A stretch of 42,801 nucleotides of DNA, from NCBI RefSeq assembly GCF_004364345.1, contig NZ_SOCA01000017.1:1-42801 (forward strand). Reading direction: 5' to 3'. Below the pieces are notes generated by a model. The model was not told where the DNA came from. It worked only from the letters and a program-made list of their open reading frames with translations, and searched no databases. Position numbers and translations under genes: made by a program. Position 1 is the first letter of the stretch; each line of letters begins with the position of its first letter. This stretch comes from Prosthecobacter fusiformis. Its GTDB lineage: Bacteria > Verrucomicrobiota > Verrucomicrobiia > Verrucomicrobiales > Verrucomicrobiaceae. Below, piece after piece: positions 1-9,038 of the stretch.

Positions 1-167
1 CGCCTCCCCCCCGCGCCGCCAAACTGGACCCCCGCCCCCCCACGCCCGACTTCCACGGCCTCCGCCAAAAACTCCACTCCCCCGCCTCCCTCAAACAAGC
101 CATTTTGTTTCGGGAGATACTTGGCCCTCCAAAAGCCTTGCAATCCTCCGCCGACGCGCCATTCTAG
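1..167 (+). CDS. C-terminal end of an unknown protein (partial)
   Basis: The third reading frame is open from the window edge to a TAG at 165-167 and gives about 54 residues. The first half is proline-rich and low in complexity. The end (about LKQAILFREILGPPKALQ) has the balanced helix-like composition of real protein. The other two plus-strand frames are also open here, so openness alone proves little, and the call rests on amino-acid composition. The stop lies 24 bases before the tRNA gene. The family is not recognised, and the rest of the gene is outside the window. Confidence 0.5.
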   Translation, partial: PPPRAAKLDPRPPTPDFHGLRQKLHSPASLKQAILFREILGPPKALQSSADAPF

Positions 168-191
168 AGATTCCTTTGCAAGACAGCACAC

Positions 192-275
192 GCCGGTGTG
201 GTGAAATGGTAGACGCGCTAGACTCAAAATCTTGTTCCGAAAGGAGTGTCGGTTCGAGTCCGACCACCGGCACCA
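192..275 (+). tRNA. tRNA-Leu (anticodon CAA)
   Basis: This is a full class II tRNA. The acceptor stem GCCGGTG at 192-198 pairs with CACCGGC at 265-271. The T arm reads GGTTCGAGTCC. A long variable arm and an encoded CCA end (273-275) are present. The anticodon loop CTCAAAA places CAA at positions 34-36, which reads the UUG leucine codon. The anticodon stem has one apparent T-T mismatch. It is the only RNA gene seen in the window. The next gene, 213 bases downstream, is a lone lower-GC NTPase gene, so this tRNA could have served as an integration site, but no repeated copy of its 3' end was found. Confidence 0.95.
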
Positions 276-431
276 CCTTGAAAATCAAGGAATTATAGTC
301 TGAAAGTCACTTTGATTTGAGAGGTGAATTTTTTACCTATTCTCTTTTTGGGATGCCTTTCCGCTTCGAATAACCTATCCCTTGGGATCATTCAAGATCC
401 TCCCGGATTCTTCCGCCCTCACAGGCGATTG

Positions 432-460
432 TTGTCACGGAACAATTAAGCGTTTCTAAT
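432..460 (+). promoter_or_regulatory. Sigma70-like promoter of the NTPase gene
   Basis: TTGTCA at 432-437 and TCTAAT at 455-460 each match the sigma70 consensus in five of six bases, and the spacer is exactly 17 bases. Transcription would start near 467, about 20 bases before the ATG at 489. No Shine-Dalgarno sequence is evident between them. The call is by sequence match only. Confidence 0.5.
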
Positions 461-488
461 GGTTGACTAACCCTTAAATGAACGACTG

Positions 489-3400
489 ATGCCACGCCCT
501 GGAGGAGAATCTGGAAAACTAGGTGACCGTTATGAAGCGATCTGGACTGTCGACAGCATTCTAGATGTGCTCTGTGGTGAAGCATTGAGCATCGTTGTTG
601 AGCCGTTCGACGCTACGGAATCGCTTGGCATTGAATTCAAAAAGGAACTGCCCGAATGCACTGAATTTCATTCTGCAAAACGGCAAACAACAGGTCAGCT
701 TTGGTCAATTGCTGACTTGATACGCATAGATACCAATGGGCGTTCAGTACTGGGTGATCTATTCTCAAAGTTGGATCTCGATGAAAACCATCGTGTCGTC
801 TTTGTTTCCGGGACAACGGCTCGAGATCTGGAAGAAATTTGTGGGGCGGCTATCGAAGCCCAAGATTCAGCGGCTTTTGAAACACGGCTCGACACTGTCT
901 CTCGCAGAATGCATAGAGAAGTCGATGAGAGATTGCTTCGTCCACACTTTAAAGGCGACATTTCCGATGCCTGGCACACTTTAAGACGAGTCCGTGTTGT
1001 CAGCTTAGACGAGCGTGAAATGATTCGTCGAGTTGATCAGAGAATACGCGCGATGCTTTATCGGCCTGATGGCTCCTCATTGGATGCAACCGCTGTCCGT
1101 TGCCTAGTTGCTGAAATGGTGTTCGGTTTATTTGGGCAGCCCATCCGACGGCATCAGATAATTGATTATCTCAACGAACACAACGTGGCGGAACGCGATT
1201 GGGCTCGTGAGCATGGCCCGCGCGAAATCGTGGAGCGGCTTAACACGGCTTATATGGGCCACGTGGAAGCTGAATTGATCGCGGGTGAAAGGATTGCTCG
1301 CGAAGAAGCAAAAACGGCAGTGGATGCACTGGTTGGTGGTGGAAAAAAACGAGTTGTGTTTATTGGTGCGGCAGGGTTGGGGAAAAGTTGTGCAGTTGCA
1401 CAAACTCTCGTGCATCTGCACGGCGAGCACATTCCGGTCCTCGCATTGCGACTTGATATACAGACTGCGGTGCTCACTTCCCGACGCTTTGGCGAGGAGT
1501 TGGGGCTGCCTGAGTCTCCAGTATTAGTATTGGCTGGCATAGCCAATGGCGGGAGGTGTGTGCTGGTTCTTGATCAGCTTGATGCGATTAGTTTCACTTC
1601 GGGTCGAAATCAAAGCCTATGGAATGTCTTCGAAGAGATGCTGATCGAGGCTCAGCATTATCCGCAAATGCGAGTGCTACTAGCTTGCCGCGCCTTTGAT
1701 GCAGAGCACGATCCGCGATTACGTCGCCTCTTGGCCGATAAAGATAATGCAGTTCAGATCGATCTAGGTAAGCTTCCTTTCGAAACTGTAAAGAGGTTGG
1801 TTCAAGAGCACGCTGGAGTAGATCCTGCGACTCTTGATGTGACGCATCTCGACCTGTTGCGGGCTCCCCTCCACTTGAGCCTCTACCTGCAAGGTGATCC
1901 ACAATCCCACCCTCGGTTTAGTGGTGTTCAGGAGTTGTTAGGTCGCTATTGGAGTCACAAGCGGCGTCTGGTGGGCAACCAACTTGGCCGTGGAAGTCGC
2001 TGGCATGATATTATTCTGAGCCTTGTCGGTCGGCTCAGTCGTGATCAGACGCTTAGCGCGTCAGTCACGTTACTCGATCCGTATGACGAGACAGAGATCG
2101 GCTTAATGGCTTCGCACAACGTGATTGTGCTGGACGGTGTTTCAGTGCGGTTTTTCCACGAGGTGTTCTTCGACTATTGCTGTGCCCGTCTTTTTATGGA
2201 GCAGGGACAGACACTCTTGGATTTCTTGACGGAAGGAGGGCTAGAACAGCATCTTTTCCGCCGTGCCCAAGTCCGTCAGATTCTCGAATATGAACGTGAG
2301 CACAATGTGGAAGCCTATCTGAGGGACTTGAGAGAATTGCTAGCCAACAGTCGTGTTCGTTACCATCTCAAAAAACTGGCACTCGATTGGTTAGGTGGAC
2401 TCGCTGACCCTCGCGAAGAGGAATGGCGATTGTTGGAGTCGCTCGATTCTGCTGCTCCGATCACCCGCTGGGCATTGCGTATTTCCTGGGGACGTCCTGC
2501 TTGGGTCTATCTACTTGGACGAATCGGAGTGTGGGAACGCTGGCTCGAATCTGCTGAGGTGGAAACTGTTTGGTCCGCAGTTCGGATGTTGAGCTTACCC
2601 GAGATTATGAAGGTATACTCAGCCGAGATCGCAAGACTCTTTAGACCTTACGTTGACGGCACAAAAACATGGCGCGCGGAATTCAACGAGTTGTTCTCTT
2701 TTGGTGAATTCCATCACAGCGCCGAAATGTTTTCACTCATCTGCGATGCAATGCGACTGCATTTGCTTCGCGTGCCGAATTCTGACGATTGGTATCGCTA
2801 CGAAAAACTAGCCCAGGAAAAACCGGATTTCGCAGTGCAATTGCTGGCTCTGATGCTCGATCTCGAATGCGAAAGCAATGGCGATGAGGTGGTCGGAAAT
2901 ATAAATGATAAGACGAACTTTATCACTGAGTGTGCTCGCAGAGCTCCAGAACCCTTCGTTCGAGCGATACTGCCTCGAGTGATTGAGCACTTGAAAAAGC
3001 ATGATTCAGATGCGCCATGGAGAAGAAGCTATCATCGAAGAATGATTTCGGGTGCAGATGCCCCTGAAGAAGCCTTGGAGCAAGGGCTGGAACTCGCTTT
3101 GGAATCTCTGGCACAAGACCATCCGTATGTCTTGGACGCACTTACAGAGGTCGCGGAGGAATTTCAGAACGAAACGATCTCGATATTGCTGCTTTCAGCA
3201 TGGGTGGAGAATGGATCTCACTATGCCGACAAGATTGTCTGCTATCTGCTTCAAAACCCAGAACGTTTGGGTCTTGGATATCATATGTGGCAGGCCGGAA
3301 ATGGGAGGGCAGCCATCGGACGCTCAGCGGTGCGTAAAGCCTCAATACATTGCTCAGCCACCAATTATGCGATGCTTGAAACAGCGATCCTCGTTTTTAC

Positions 3401-5027
3401 AACCGAGTATGAGCGCCAAAAGCCAGGCCACCAGGGCTATCGTAGGATGCTGTTGCTCGAATGCCTTCCATCTGAACGCATTTCAAACGAGGCTCGGTTG
3501 CATTTCGAGGAACTGAAAAGGAAATTTCCATGGGAGAAATTTGAAATGCCTGGAACGAGTTGCAGTTTTGGCTTTATTGGATCTCCCATAAAGCCAGAAG
3601 CTGTAGAGCGCATGAATAACGCTCAATGGATCAAAGCAATGCAGCGGTATGCATGTGAACGGAAACGTGATTCCTCAGATTTTCTTAAGGGAGGCAAGAG
3701 CCAGCTTGCTAGCATCCTACAAGAGCAGGCACAAATCGACAAGCCTCGCTTTGCGGAACTCGCTTTGCGCCTTGATGTAAACATCGCACCAGAATATTTT
3801 AACTCAATTTTATCGGGCATATCATCGATCAGACCTGAGTCTAGTAGGGGAACAAAGCTTCCCGCATCAGCACTGGAATCTTTAAATACTATCGTCGCTG
3901 AACAGGTTATCGCTCGGGCGCATTCTCTATATAGTCATGAGTGTGCACGAGACATATGTTGGGCGATTAAAGCGATTGCAGAGAATCATCCATCGAATGC
4001 AATCGTTGCCATTCTGTGTCACTATGCAATGAACGATCCTGATCCAGAGACGGAGCAATGGCAAGAGATGGCAGGCGGAAGTGCAATGTGGGGCGGAGAT
4101 CCGCATTTCCATGGAATGAACTCCGTGCGAGGGGTGGCAGCAGAAGCGTTAGCGATTCTCCTGTTCGCAGATCAAATATACTTTGGGAAAATTAAACCTG
4201 CGGTTTTGTCTGTCGTTCATGACCGTTCAATTGCTGTCCGTTCCTGTGCGATACTATGTTTGGTTGCAATGATCAATTTTGACCGAGAACGCGCGGTGGC
4301 ACTGTTTCTCGAGCTTTGCAAAAATGCCACACCCGTACTCAACACTCATTATTCTGAGCAGTTTATTTATCACGCAACCTATCGTCATTATTTGCTTCTG
4401 AGACCTGTGTTGGTGCAGATGCTAACTGTAAAAGAAGAGGGGACAAGAGCCATAGCCGGTCGCCAAATCACACTTGCGGCCTTCCACGACTCTCATGCAG
4501 CATCGGATATGCAATCCGTCTTGGGCGGAGACAATGTGTGCCGCGAAGCAGCAGCCAAAATCTATGCGCACAACTTGGGGAGAGAGGCCTTACAATCTAT
4601 TTGCCGGGAGCGCCTTGCTCAGCTTTTTGATGATCCAGACGCCAAGGTTCGGGGCACAGCGGCAAATTGTTTCAGACTGCTCTCTCCAGCTCTACTTGCT
4701 CAAGAGCAGAACCTTATCTACCAGTTCATTGAAAGCATAGCCTTTGTAGAGAACAGCCACGAACTCATTCATGCACTTGAAAAATCCACAGAGGCCCTAC
4801 CTGAGGTCATCTGCAGGATTCCTGAAAGACTCATTGCCGAATATCGGGCAGAGCAGCAATCCGGTCAAACCCGACGGTGGATCTATCACTTGCCAGCGCT
4901 AATCGCTCGGCTATACGAGCAGGCACGCGATGCCCAAATCAAAAGTCGGTGTCTTGATATTATCGATGGCATGCTTGAACTCGGCTTTAGCGAAATCGAA
5001 AAGGAACTGGCCCAAGTAGAGAGGTGA
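489..5027 (+). CDS. Large nuclease-like/STAND NTPase, candidate defence protein
   Basis: The protein has 1512 residues. Residues 1-110 resemble the N-terminal PD-(D/E)XK-type region of Cap4/DUF4297-like nucleases. They show a GDRYEAIW opening, acidic residues E38 and E49, and FHSAKRQ at 60-66 with lysine K64 where the family usually has QxK. A P-loop NTPase follows, with Walker A GAAGLGKS at 293-300, Walker B CVLVLDQLDAI at 357-367 and a sensor-like strand VLLACRAFD at 397-404. The remaining 1000 or so residues are helical and repeat-like, probably HEAT/TPR-type, and would sense a ligand. No signal peptide or membrane segment is seen, so it should be cytoplasmic. STAND proteins of this plan (Avs-like) sense phage products and cut DNA, and I infer a similar role here. 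The gene stands alone and is lower in GC than its neighbours, which suggests transfer. The start follows a good promoter but has no clear ribosome binding site. The nuclease assignment is weaker than the NTPase one. Confidence 0.85.
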   Translation: MPRPGGESGKLGDRYEAIWTVDSILDVLCGEALSIVVEPFDATESLGIEFKKELPECTEFHSAKRQTTGQLWSIADLIRIDTNGRSVLGDLFSKLDLDENHRVVFVSGTTARDLEEICGAAIEAQDSAAFETRLDTVSRRMHREVDERLLRPHFKGDISDAWHTLRRVRVVSLDEREMIRRVDQRIRAMLYRPDGSSLDATAVRCLVAEMVFGLFGQPIRRHQIIDYLNEHNVAERDWAREHGPREIVERLNTAYMGHVEAELIAGERIAREEAKTAVDALVGGGKKRVVFIGAAGLGKSCAVAQTLVHLHGEHIPVLALRLDIQTAVLTSRRFGEELGLPESPVLVLAGIANGGRCVLVLDQLDAISFTSGRNQSLWNVFEEMLIEAQHYPQMRVLLACRAFDAEHDPRLRRLLADKDNAVQIDLGKLPFETVKRLVQEHAGVDPATLDVTHLDLLRAPLHLSLYLQGDPQSHPRFSGVQELLGRYWSHKRRLVGNQLGRGSRWHDIILSLVGRLSRDQTLSASVTLLDPYDETEIGLMASHNVIVLDGVSVRFFHEVFFDYCCARLFMEQGQTLLDFLTEGGLEQHLFRRAQVRQILEYEREHNVEAYLRDLRELLANSRVRYHLKKLALDWLGGLADPREEEWRLLESLDSAAPITRWALRISWGRPAWVYLLGRIGVWERWLESAEVETVWSAVRMLSLPEIMKVYSAEIARLFRPYVDGTKTWRAEFNELFSFGEFHHSAEMFSLICDAMRLHLLRVPNSDDWYRYEKLAQEKPDFAVQLLALMLDLECESNGDEVVGNINDKTNFITECARRAPEPFVRAILPRVIEHLKKHDSDAPWRRSYHRRMISGADAPEEALEQGLELALESLAQDHPYVLDALTEVAEEFQNETISILLLSAWVENGSHYADKIVCYLLQNPERLGLGYHMWQAGNGRAAIGRSAVRKASIHCSATNYAMLETAILVFTTEYERQKPGHQGYRRMLLLECLPSERISNEARLHFEELKRKFPWEKFEMPGTSCSFGFIGSPIKPEAVERMNNAQWIKAMQRYACERKRDSSDFLKGGKSQLASILQEQAQIDKPRFAELALRLDVNIAPEYFNSILSGISSIRPESSRGTKLPASALESLNTIVAEQVIARAHSLYSHECARDICWAIKAIAENHPSNAIVAILCHYAMNDPDPETEQWQEMAGGSAMWGGDPHFHGMNSVRGVAAEALAILLFADQIYFGKIKPAVLSVVHDRSIAVRSCAILCLVAMINFDRERAVALFLELCKNATPVLNTHYSEQFIYHATYRHYLLLRPVLVQMLTVKEEGTRAIAGRQITLAAFHDSHAASDMQSVLGGDNVCREAAAKIYAHNLGREALQSICRERLAQLFDDPDAKVRGTAANCFRLLSPALLAQEQNLIYQFIESIAFVENSHELIHALEKSTEALPEVICRIPERLIAEYRAEQQSGQTRRWIYHLPALIARLYEQARDAQIKSRCLDIIDGMLELGFSEIEKELAQVER

Positions 5028-5536
5028 GTGATGGAAGCCCCCGTCGATTAGCACGGGACATTGATGACCGCGACAGTCACCGATTGCCTTGACTGTGTTA
5101 ATCCGACAGCCTCTAGCCATAAGCTGGGCACTCTCAGTGAATAGGTCTACATTCATCGGCGGATTACTTCCCAGGAGGTTCTTCATAGTGCACACTCAGC
5201 AAATGACTCACTATGATGGCCAATACGTTGGCATCAGTGCTTATTTCCATCCAGCTATGAGAAGTCTGTGAAGGAATCTCCTTCGTCGGCGGATGCCCCC
5301 ACTGGGTAGCGTCATCCGCCGCACTTAACGGAATCGTTAACGGTCCGTCATGACCCGGTAATCAGCCATTCTCATTCTGGCCATGCGGAAGTGCAGCCAC
5401 CACCATACACATGCAATTCACCATTATGAAATTATACTTCACCATTCATACTATCCTTTCCGTTCGTTGGACGCCAGCCATCATTCTACCCATTGTAATG
5501 AGCCAATGAGGTGTGAGGTGGAACCCACAGGCCCCT
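5028..5536. other. Spacer after the NTPase gene; one hairpin, no convincing gene
   Basis: No gene is called here. A 9-bp perfect inverted repeat (CGGCGGATG at 5287-5295, CATCCGCCG at 5313-5321) forms a hairpin downstream of the NTPase gene, but it lacks a T-run and is not a typical terminator. A short minus-strand open frame at about 5030-5195 has protein-like composition and could be a gene remnant. It has no recognised family and runs into the end of the NTPase gene. Confidence 0.4.
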
Positions 5537-5650
5537 ATCCGAAGCGCCCCCTCATCCCTCCCAAAATCCTGCAATCCTGCAATCCTGCAATCCTGCAATC
5601 CTGCCATCTTGTTAATCCTGTAAAAAAACCTCCAACCCCCAATCCCCGTC
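5537..5650 (-). repeat. Dispersed repeat with an 8-bp microsatellite
   Basis: Read on the minus strand this matches 39361-39460, sharing TACAGGATTAACAAGATGGC, the following GGATTTTGGGAGGGA block and a 'gcggatagg' block. Inside, the 8-base unit AATCCTGC (plus strand) is repeated five times without error at 5565-5604, whereas the other copy has about one degenerate unit. It does not code for protein. Confidence 0.8.
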
Positions 5651-5660
5651 CTCACCCTTC

Positions 5661-5708
5661 AAAAGTAGCCCGCTCAGTCCCCTGAGCGGATAGCCACCTC
5701 GAAGCCCC
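5661..5708 (+). repeat. REP-like palindromic repeat, copy 1
   Basis: The core GTAGCCCGCTCAGTCCCCTG continues into AGCGGATAGCCACCTCG. CCGCTCAG pairs with CTGAGCGG to make a short-loop hairpin. The same core occurs at 10312-10532 (three times), 35881-35928, 39057-39107 and 39221-39273. All copies are intergenic. Confidence 0.85.
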
Positions 5709-5754
5709 TCCCATCCACCCCACCATCGAAGCTCACCGTCTCATTACTCCGCAT

Positions 5755-5810
5755 TCTCCGCCTCTTTGCCCCTCTGCGTTAAACCGATCACAGTATACCA
5801 CCCCTCCACC
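5755..5810 (-). repeat. 'Accgcagagggg' dispersed repeat
   Basis: On the minus strand this contains a GATCGGTTTA.CGCAGAGGGG motif followed by a purine-rich stretch. Related copies, some degenerate, lie at 8876-8925, 10547-10592, 36133-36193, 39118-39156 and 41885-41990, always between genes. Its role is unknown. It lies directly beyond the stop codon of the glycoside hydrolase gene. Confidence 0.6.
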
Positions 5811-5817
5811 CCACCCC

Positions 5818-8613
5818 TCACTCCTCTTCCGCTCCCGCCTTCAAAAAAACATTCGTGGCACAAATCGCACGATCCCCCTGCCCATCATTCCACCGGGCCA
5901 CCAGCGGAAAAAGATCCGGCCGGGCCGCCCCGCCATCGTCAGGCACCGTCACTGTGAAACGATAACTCCGCATCTCCCCACGGGCCAGCGTCCCCGTCTC
6001 CATCCGGGCAGGCTGTACCTTCCATGCCTTCAGCGCACGCACCTCCAGGTGCCCGGGCCCCAGCGGTTCCTGCCCGGCAGTCGCCAGCTGGACCTCCATC
6101 ATGAAAGTCTGCCCCGCATCAACCTGCGCCGCATGCCCATCATTCGCCCGTTCCACACCCTGGATCTGAGGGATTCCCAGCAGCGGCGGATGCTCCTTCA
6201 GCAAATAAATCACCCCCGCCGTCTCGATGGAAGGCAAGGAGACGGAAGACCGGCCATTTTCCAGCCGTTCCACACGGATCGGCTCCAGGCCCGCATCCTC
6301 CGCACGCCCAAACACAGCCAGTGACCAGGAACCCTCTGGCAACATCACCTCCACCGTAGTTTCCGGCAGGGTGATAGCACTGCCCGGCAGGCGCAGCACC
6401 GCATCCGTGGAATACGTCAGCACCACATTCCCCTGGTCATCCCCCCAGGGCTGCTCCAGGCGGACGTGCGGCTGCATCGCCAGCCCGTTTTTACCCGTCA
6501 AGCGGTACGCCGGTTCAATGCCCAGCCGCTGAAGCTGCTGCGTCAGCCATCGGCTTTCCTTAAACGCGGCAGCCACCAGGCCTTCCCCGGCATCGGCCGT
6601 GTTCGGATTCACCGGCGCATAACCACTCTCCACCACCGCCTTATCCTGCGGACTCCACAAGGACCCCAGCTTCATCGCCAGGTGCAGCACACGGCCTTTC
6701 CCCACCTTCCGTTCCGTCACCAGCGGGCGGCCATCGGCACTGCGCTTCACCGCCGTTCCCGTGGTCACTTCCACCGGCACCAGACCACTGGCCACCACGC
6801 CCGCATAGTCGCCCCCCAGATCATAAGACGACTTCCCATCCCAAGCCTCAAAACGCGCCCCAAAAAGATCATCCAGCTGATGGCGCACCCGATGCCGCTC
6901 ATCGTAATAGCCTGGGCGCTCATCCGCGATCACCGTCCCCCCCTGCGTCACATACGCCGTCAGCCGCTCACACTCCCCCTGCGTCAGGTGCTCCGCCCCC
7001 ACCATAAACAGCGCCTGATATCGCCCCAGGTACCCAGGGTCCAACTTATTATAAGGCAGCACATCCACCCAATACCCCGCTTGGCGCAGCCACTGGAAAA
7101 CCAGGCTGCGATTATTCTCCGGATACGCCCACTGGCTTTTCATCCGGCTCGGTGGCGTCGCCAGGATCAGGTCACGCCGGGGCAGCAGGATCGCCACCCT
7201 CGGCATATCAGGCAGCGGCTGCGCCTCCTTCCACAGCTTTTCCGTACGGTGGATCATGTGCGCCCAGCGCGCCGCATAAAACATCTTGTCCCGCGGCTCC
7301 CCAGTCTTCGCGTCGATGTGGCCAAACGTCGCATAATCCTCCTCCGCCCCCTTGTGCCCAGGAGCGAACAAATTGCTCGCCTTCAGCCCGTTGCTCAGCA
7401 CCCGCCAGTAAGTCGCCCCCCATTGGTAACCAGGGCCATTGTGATTATTCATCTCCGGCGTCATCACCCCGAAGGCGCCGCCCTCCAGCGGCTGGATGCA
7501 GTGGTAAATGTAATTGATCTCATACGCCTCGCGGTCGCCAGATCCATAAACATTCACACCATACAAACCGCCGCTGATGTCCCGCATCTGATCCGCAAAA
7601 CGCTCGTGGTTGAACACCCCACGCCGACGGGAAACATGCGGCATATCAATCATCTGCTGCGTGGACTTGTGCACCACCGGCCGCCTCAGTGGATCATGCT
7701 CATGCAGCGTATGCGCAGCCTCCGACATGAACGCCGTGAAGGCCTCCGTTTGGAAATCATGCCAGTCCAGAAAAGCCCCAGGGTGGCTCACATACTCAGC
7801 GATTTTCGGCGGCTGAGCCGCAGCCTCCGCAAAGCTTTTGAAGCCCCCTTCCCACGCCTCATTCAGGCCGGAGATCTTCCCCCCATACGTCTTTTCCAGC
7901 CAGACAGCAAAGGCCGCCTTCGCCTCATCCGCATAGTTCAGCATCCCTTCCCACTCATTCTCCATGCCCCAAAACAGCGTCGGCTTCGCCAAAGCATGCG
8001 CCGCACCCGCCAGCCGCCCCGTCGCCGCCTTCGAGTCCAGGTGATAAGCACGCCGCCCCGGATTGAAAATATTGAAAGCCTGCTTCGAGCCACTGTCCAG
8101 CTTCCCCGTTTCCCCCTTCTCATCCACCCCCAGCGTGATCATCCCATACCCCGGTGCCTCACGCGGCAACTTAGACATCCCATGCGGCGGCGGCGGCCGC
8201 ATATCCTTCGCCTGCGTAAAGCCGAACATCCCATGGGTAAACAAAGCCGCCTTCTCAGCCTCCGGCCTCTTTTCCGGCTCAAGGACCGCCCCTTCCCCAG
8301 GTCGCGCAATGGAGAAATCCTGCCACAAATTAAATCCCGCATGCGTCACCAGCCTCACCACCTGCAGCGGCGGATCCCCACCCCGAAGACCGATGGGAAA
8401 ATACCCCGGCAGCGGCAGCCCCGCCGAGTCAATTTCCAGACTGTAAGCCCGCACATTCTCCAAAGGATCCCCCACCCCCTGCGCCGGAGCCTGGCCAATC
8501 CAAAGCCCTCCCACTCCTAGCCACAAAACCCCCAACCGCATCCCTCCGTGAAAAGCAGAGCCAAAAATTCGCGCACAAGCCAGTCGGCCCACCAGATCTG
8601 AGAGGAAATTCAT
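5818..8613 (-). CDS. Secreted GH42-like glycoside hydrolase (beta-galactosidase fold)
   Basis: The protein has 931 residues. A hydrophobic stretch at about 28-40 ending in AQA/G at 43-46 looks like a signal peptide. It would be more typical if translation began at the internal ATG at 8541 (residue 25), so the start is uncertain. The catalytic barrel (about 60-450) carries FWGMENEW at 214-221, where E220 matches the GH42 acid/base 'NE' site, followed by a WLEKTYG..LNEAW stretch typical of GH42. TPEMNNHNG at 385-393 offers E387 as nucleophile. Residues 470-640 resemble the beta-galactosidase trimerisation (amidotransferase-like) domain, and the rest is beta-rich. It probably releases galactose or related sugars from outer polysaccharide. 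The substrate cannot be read from sequence. The gene is monocistronic and divergent from the MFS gene at 9039, which could import the product, but no link is proven. Confidence 0.88.
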   Translation of the reverse strand: MNFLSDLVGRLACARIFGSAFHGGMRLGVLWLGVGGLWIGQAPAQGVGDPLENVRAYSLEIDSAGLPLPGYFPIGLRGGDPPLQVVRLVTHAGFNLWQDFSIARPGEGAVLEPEKRPEAEKAALFTHGMFGFTQAKDMRPPPPHGMSKLPREAPGYGMITLGVDEKGETGKLDSGSKQAFNIFNPGRRAYHLDSKAATGRLAGAAHALAKPTLFWGMENEWEGMLNYADEAKAAFAVWLEKTYGGKISGLNEAWEGGFKSFAEAAAQPPKIAEYVSHPGAFLDWHDFQTEAFTAFMSEAAHTLHEHDPLRRPVVHKSTQQMIDMPHVSRRRGVFNHERFADQMRDISGGLYGVNVYGSGDREAYEINYIYHCIQPLEGGAFGVMTPEMNNHNGPGYQWGATYWRVLSNGLKASNLFAPGHKGAEEDYATFGHIDAKTGEPRDKMFYAARWAHMIHRTEKLWKEAQPLPDMPRVAILLPRRDLILATPPSRMKSQWAYPENNRSLVFQWLRQAGYWVDVLPYNKLDPGYLGRYQALFMVGAEHLTQGECERLTAYVTQGGTVIADERPGYYDERHRVRHQLDDLFGARFEAWDGKSSYDLGGDYAGVVASGLVPVEVTTGTAVKRSADGRPLVTERKVGKGRVLHLAMKLGSLWSPQDKAVVESGYAPVNPNTADAGEGLVAAAFKESRWLTQQLQRLGIEPAYRLTGKNGLAMQPHVRLEQPWGDDQGNVVLTYSTDAVLRLPGSAITLPETTVEVMLPEGSWSLAVFGRAEDAGLEPIRVERLENGRSSVSLPSIETAGVIYLLKEHPPLLGIPQIQGVERANDGHAAQVDAGQTFMMEVQLATAGQEPLGPGHLEVRALKAWKVQPARMETGTLARGEMRSYRFTVTVPDDGGAARPDLFPLVARWNDGQGDRAICATNVFLKAGAEEE

Positions 8614-9038
8614 TCGTCATGAATACACCGCCCACCCCCCAAAAATATCGCCTCATCCCCCACCCAAAAAAATAACCCCGCACGAAGCACCCGCGCCCAT
8701 CCCCCATGGAGCGCGGGCGTCCCGCCTGCCGTCTTGTGCGTCCCCGCACAAGACCGTTCTAGCGCCCCCGTCCGCCACCATGGAGCGCCGACGATCCGTC
8801 GGCATTCAAAAAAAAGTCCCCAGTCCTCAGATAAAAGGGTGCCCCCGTCCCCCTCCTTCTCAGCCCCAAGCACACCTCCGCCCCTTTGCCCCTCTGCGGC
8901 AAACCCACCCCAGTATAACGCTCATTTCGTCCCACATAGAAGCAGAGCCCGCAACCGAAGCCACCCCCACCCTCCCCCTGAAAAAATCGCCCCGACCTTG
9001 CACACCCCCGCATTCTCAGCGTTAGGTGCACAGCCTTT
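8614..9038. other. Repeat-filled divergent spacer between hydrolase and MFS genes
   Basis: This 425-base spacer separates two divergent genes and must hold both promoters, but none was identified with confidence. Most of it is dispersed repeat: the element at 8705-8830 and an 'accgcagagggg' copy at 8876-8925. The plus strand is very rich in C. Confidence 0.6.
8705..8830 (+). repeat. Dispersed repeat with GCCGACG/CGTCGGC palindrome
   Basis: About 126 bases are nearly the same as 28804-28928. Both run from CATGGAGCGC through GACCGTTCT and CCGTCCGCCACCATGG to CAGTCCTCAG. The 3' half carries the small palindrome GCCGACG..CGTCGGC. Related half-copies occur at 29185-29231 and, inverted, at 36203, 36475 and 39502-39568. 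Confidence 0.8.

Noticed and set aside
192..5027. Integrated island bounded by a copy of the tRNA-Leu 3' end
   Set aside because: No second copy of the tRNA 3' end was seen after the NTPase gene and no integrase is present, so integration at this tRNA is not supported.
4911..5195. A 94-residue minus-strand open frame at the end of the NTPase gene
   Set aside because: Its second half is antisense to the NTPase gene. The first half looks protein-like but matches no family I know, so at most it is a remnant.
6466..8520. A 684-residue plus-strand open frame opposite the GH42-like gene
   Set aside because: It is rich in His, Arg and Pro, lies antisense to a gene with clear motifs, and has no family features. 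It is a shadow of the GC-rich gene.
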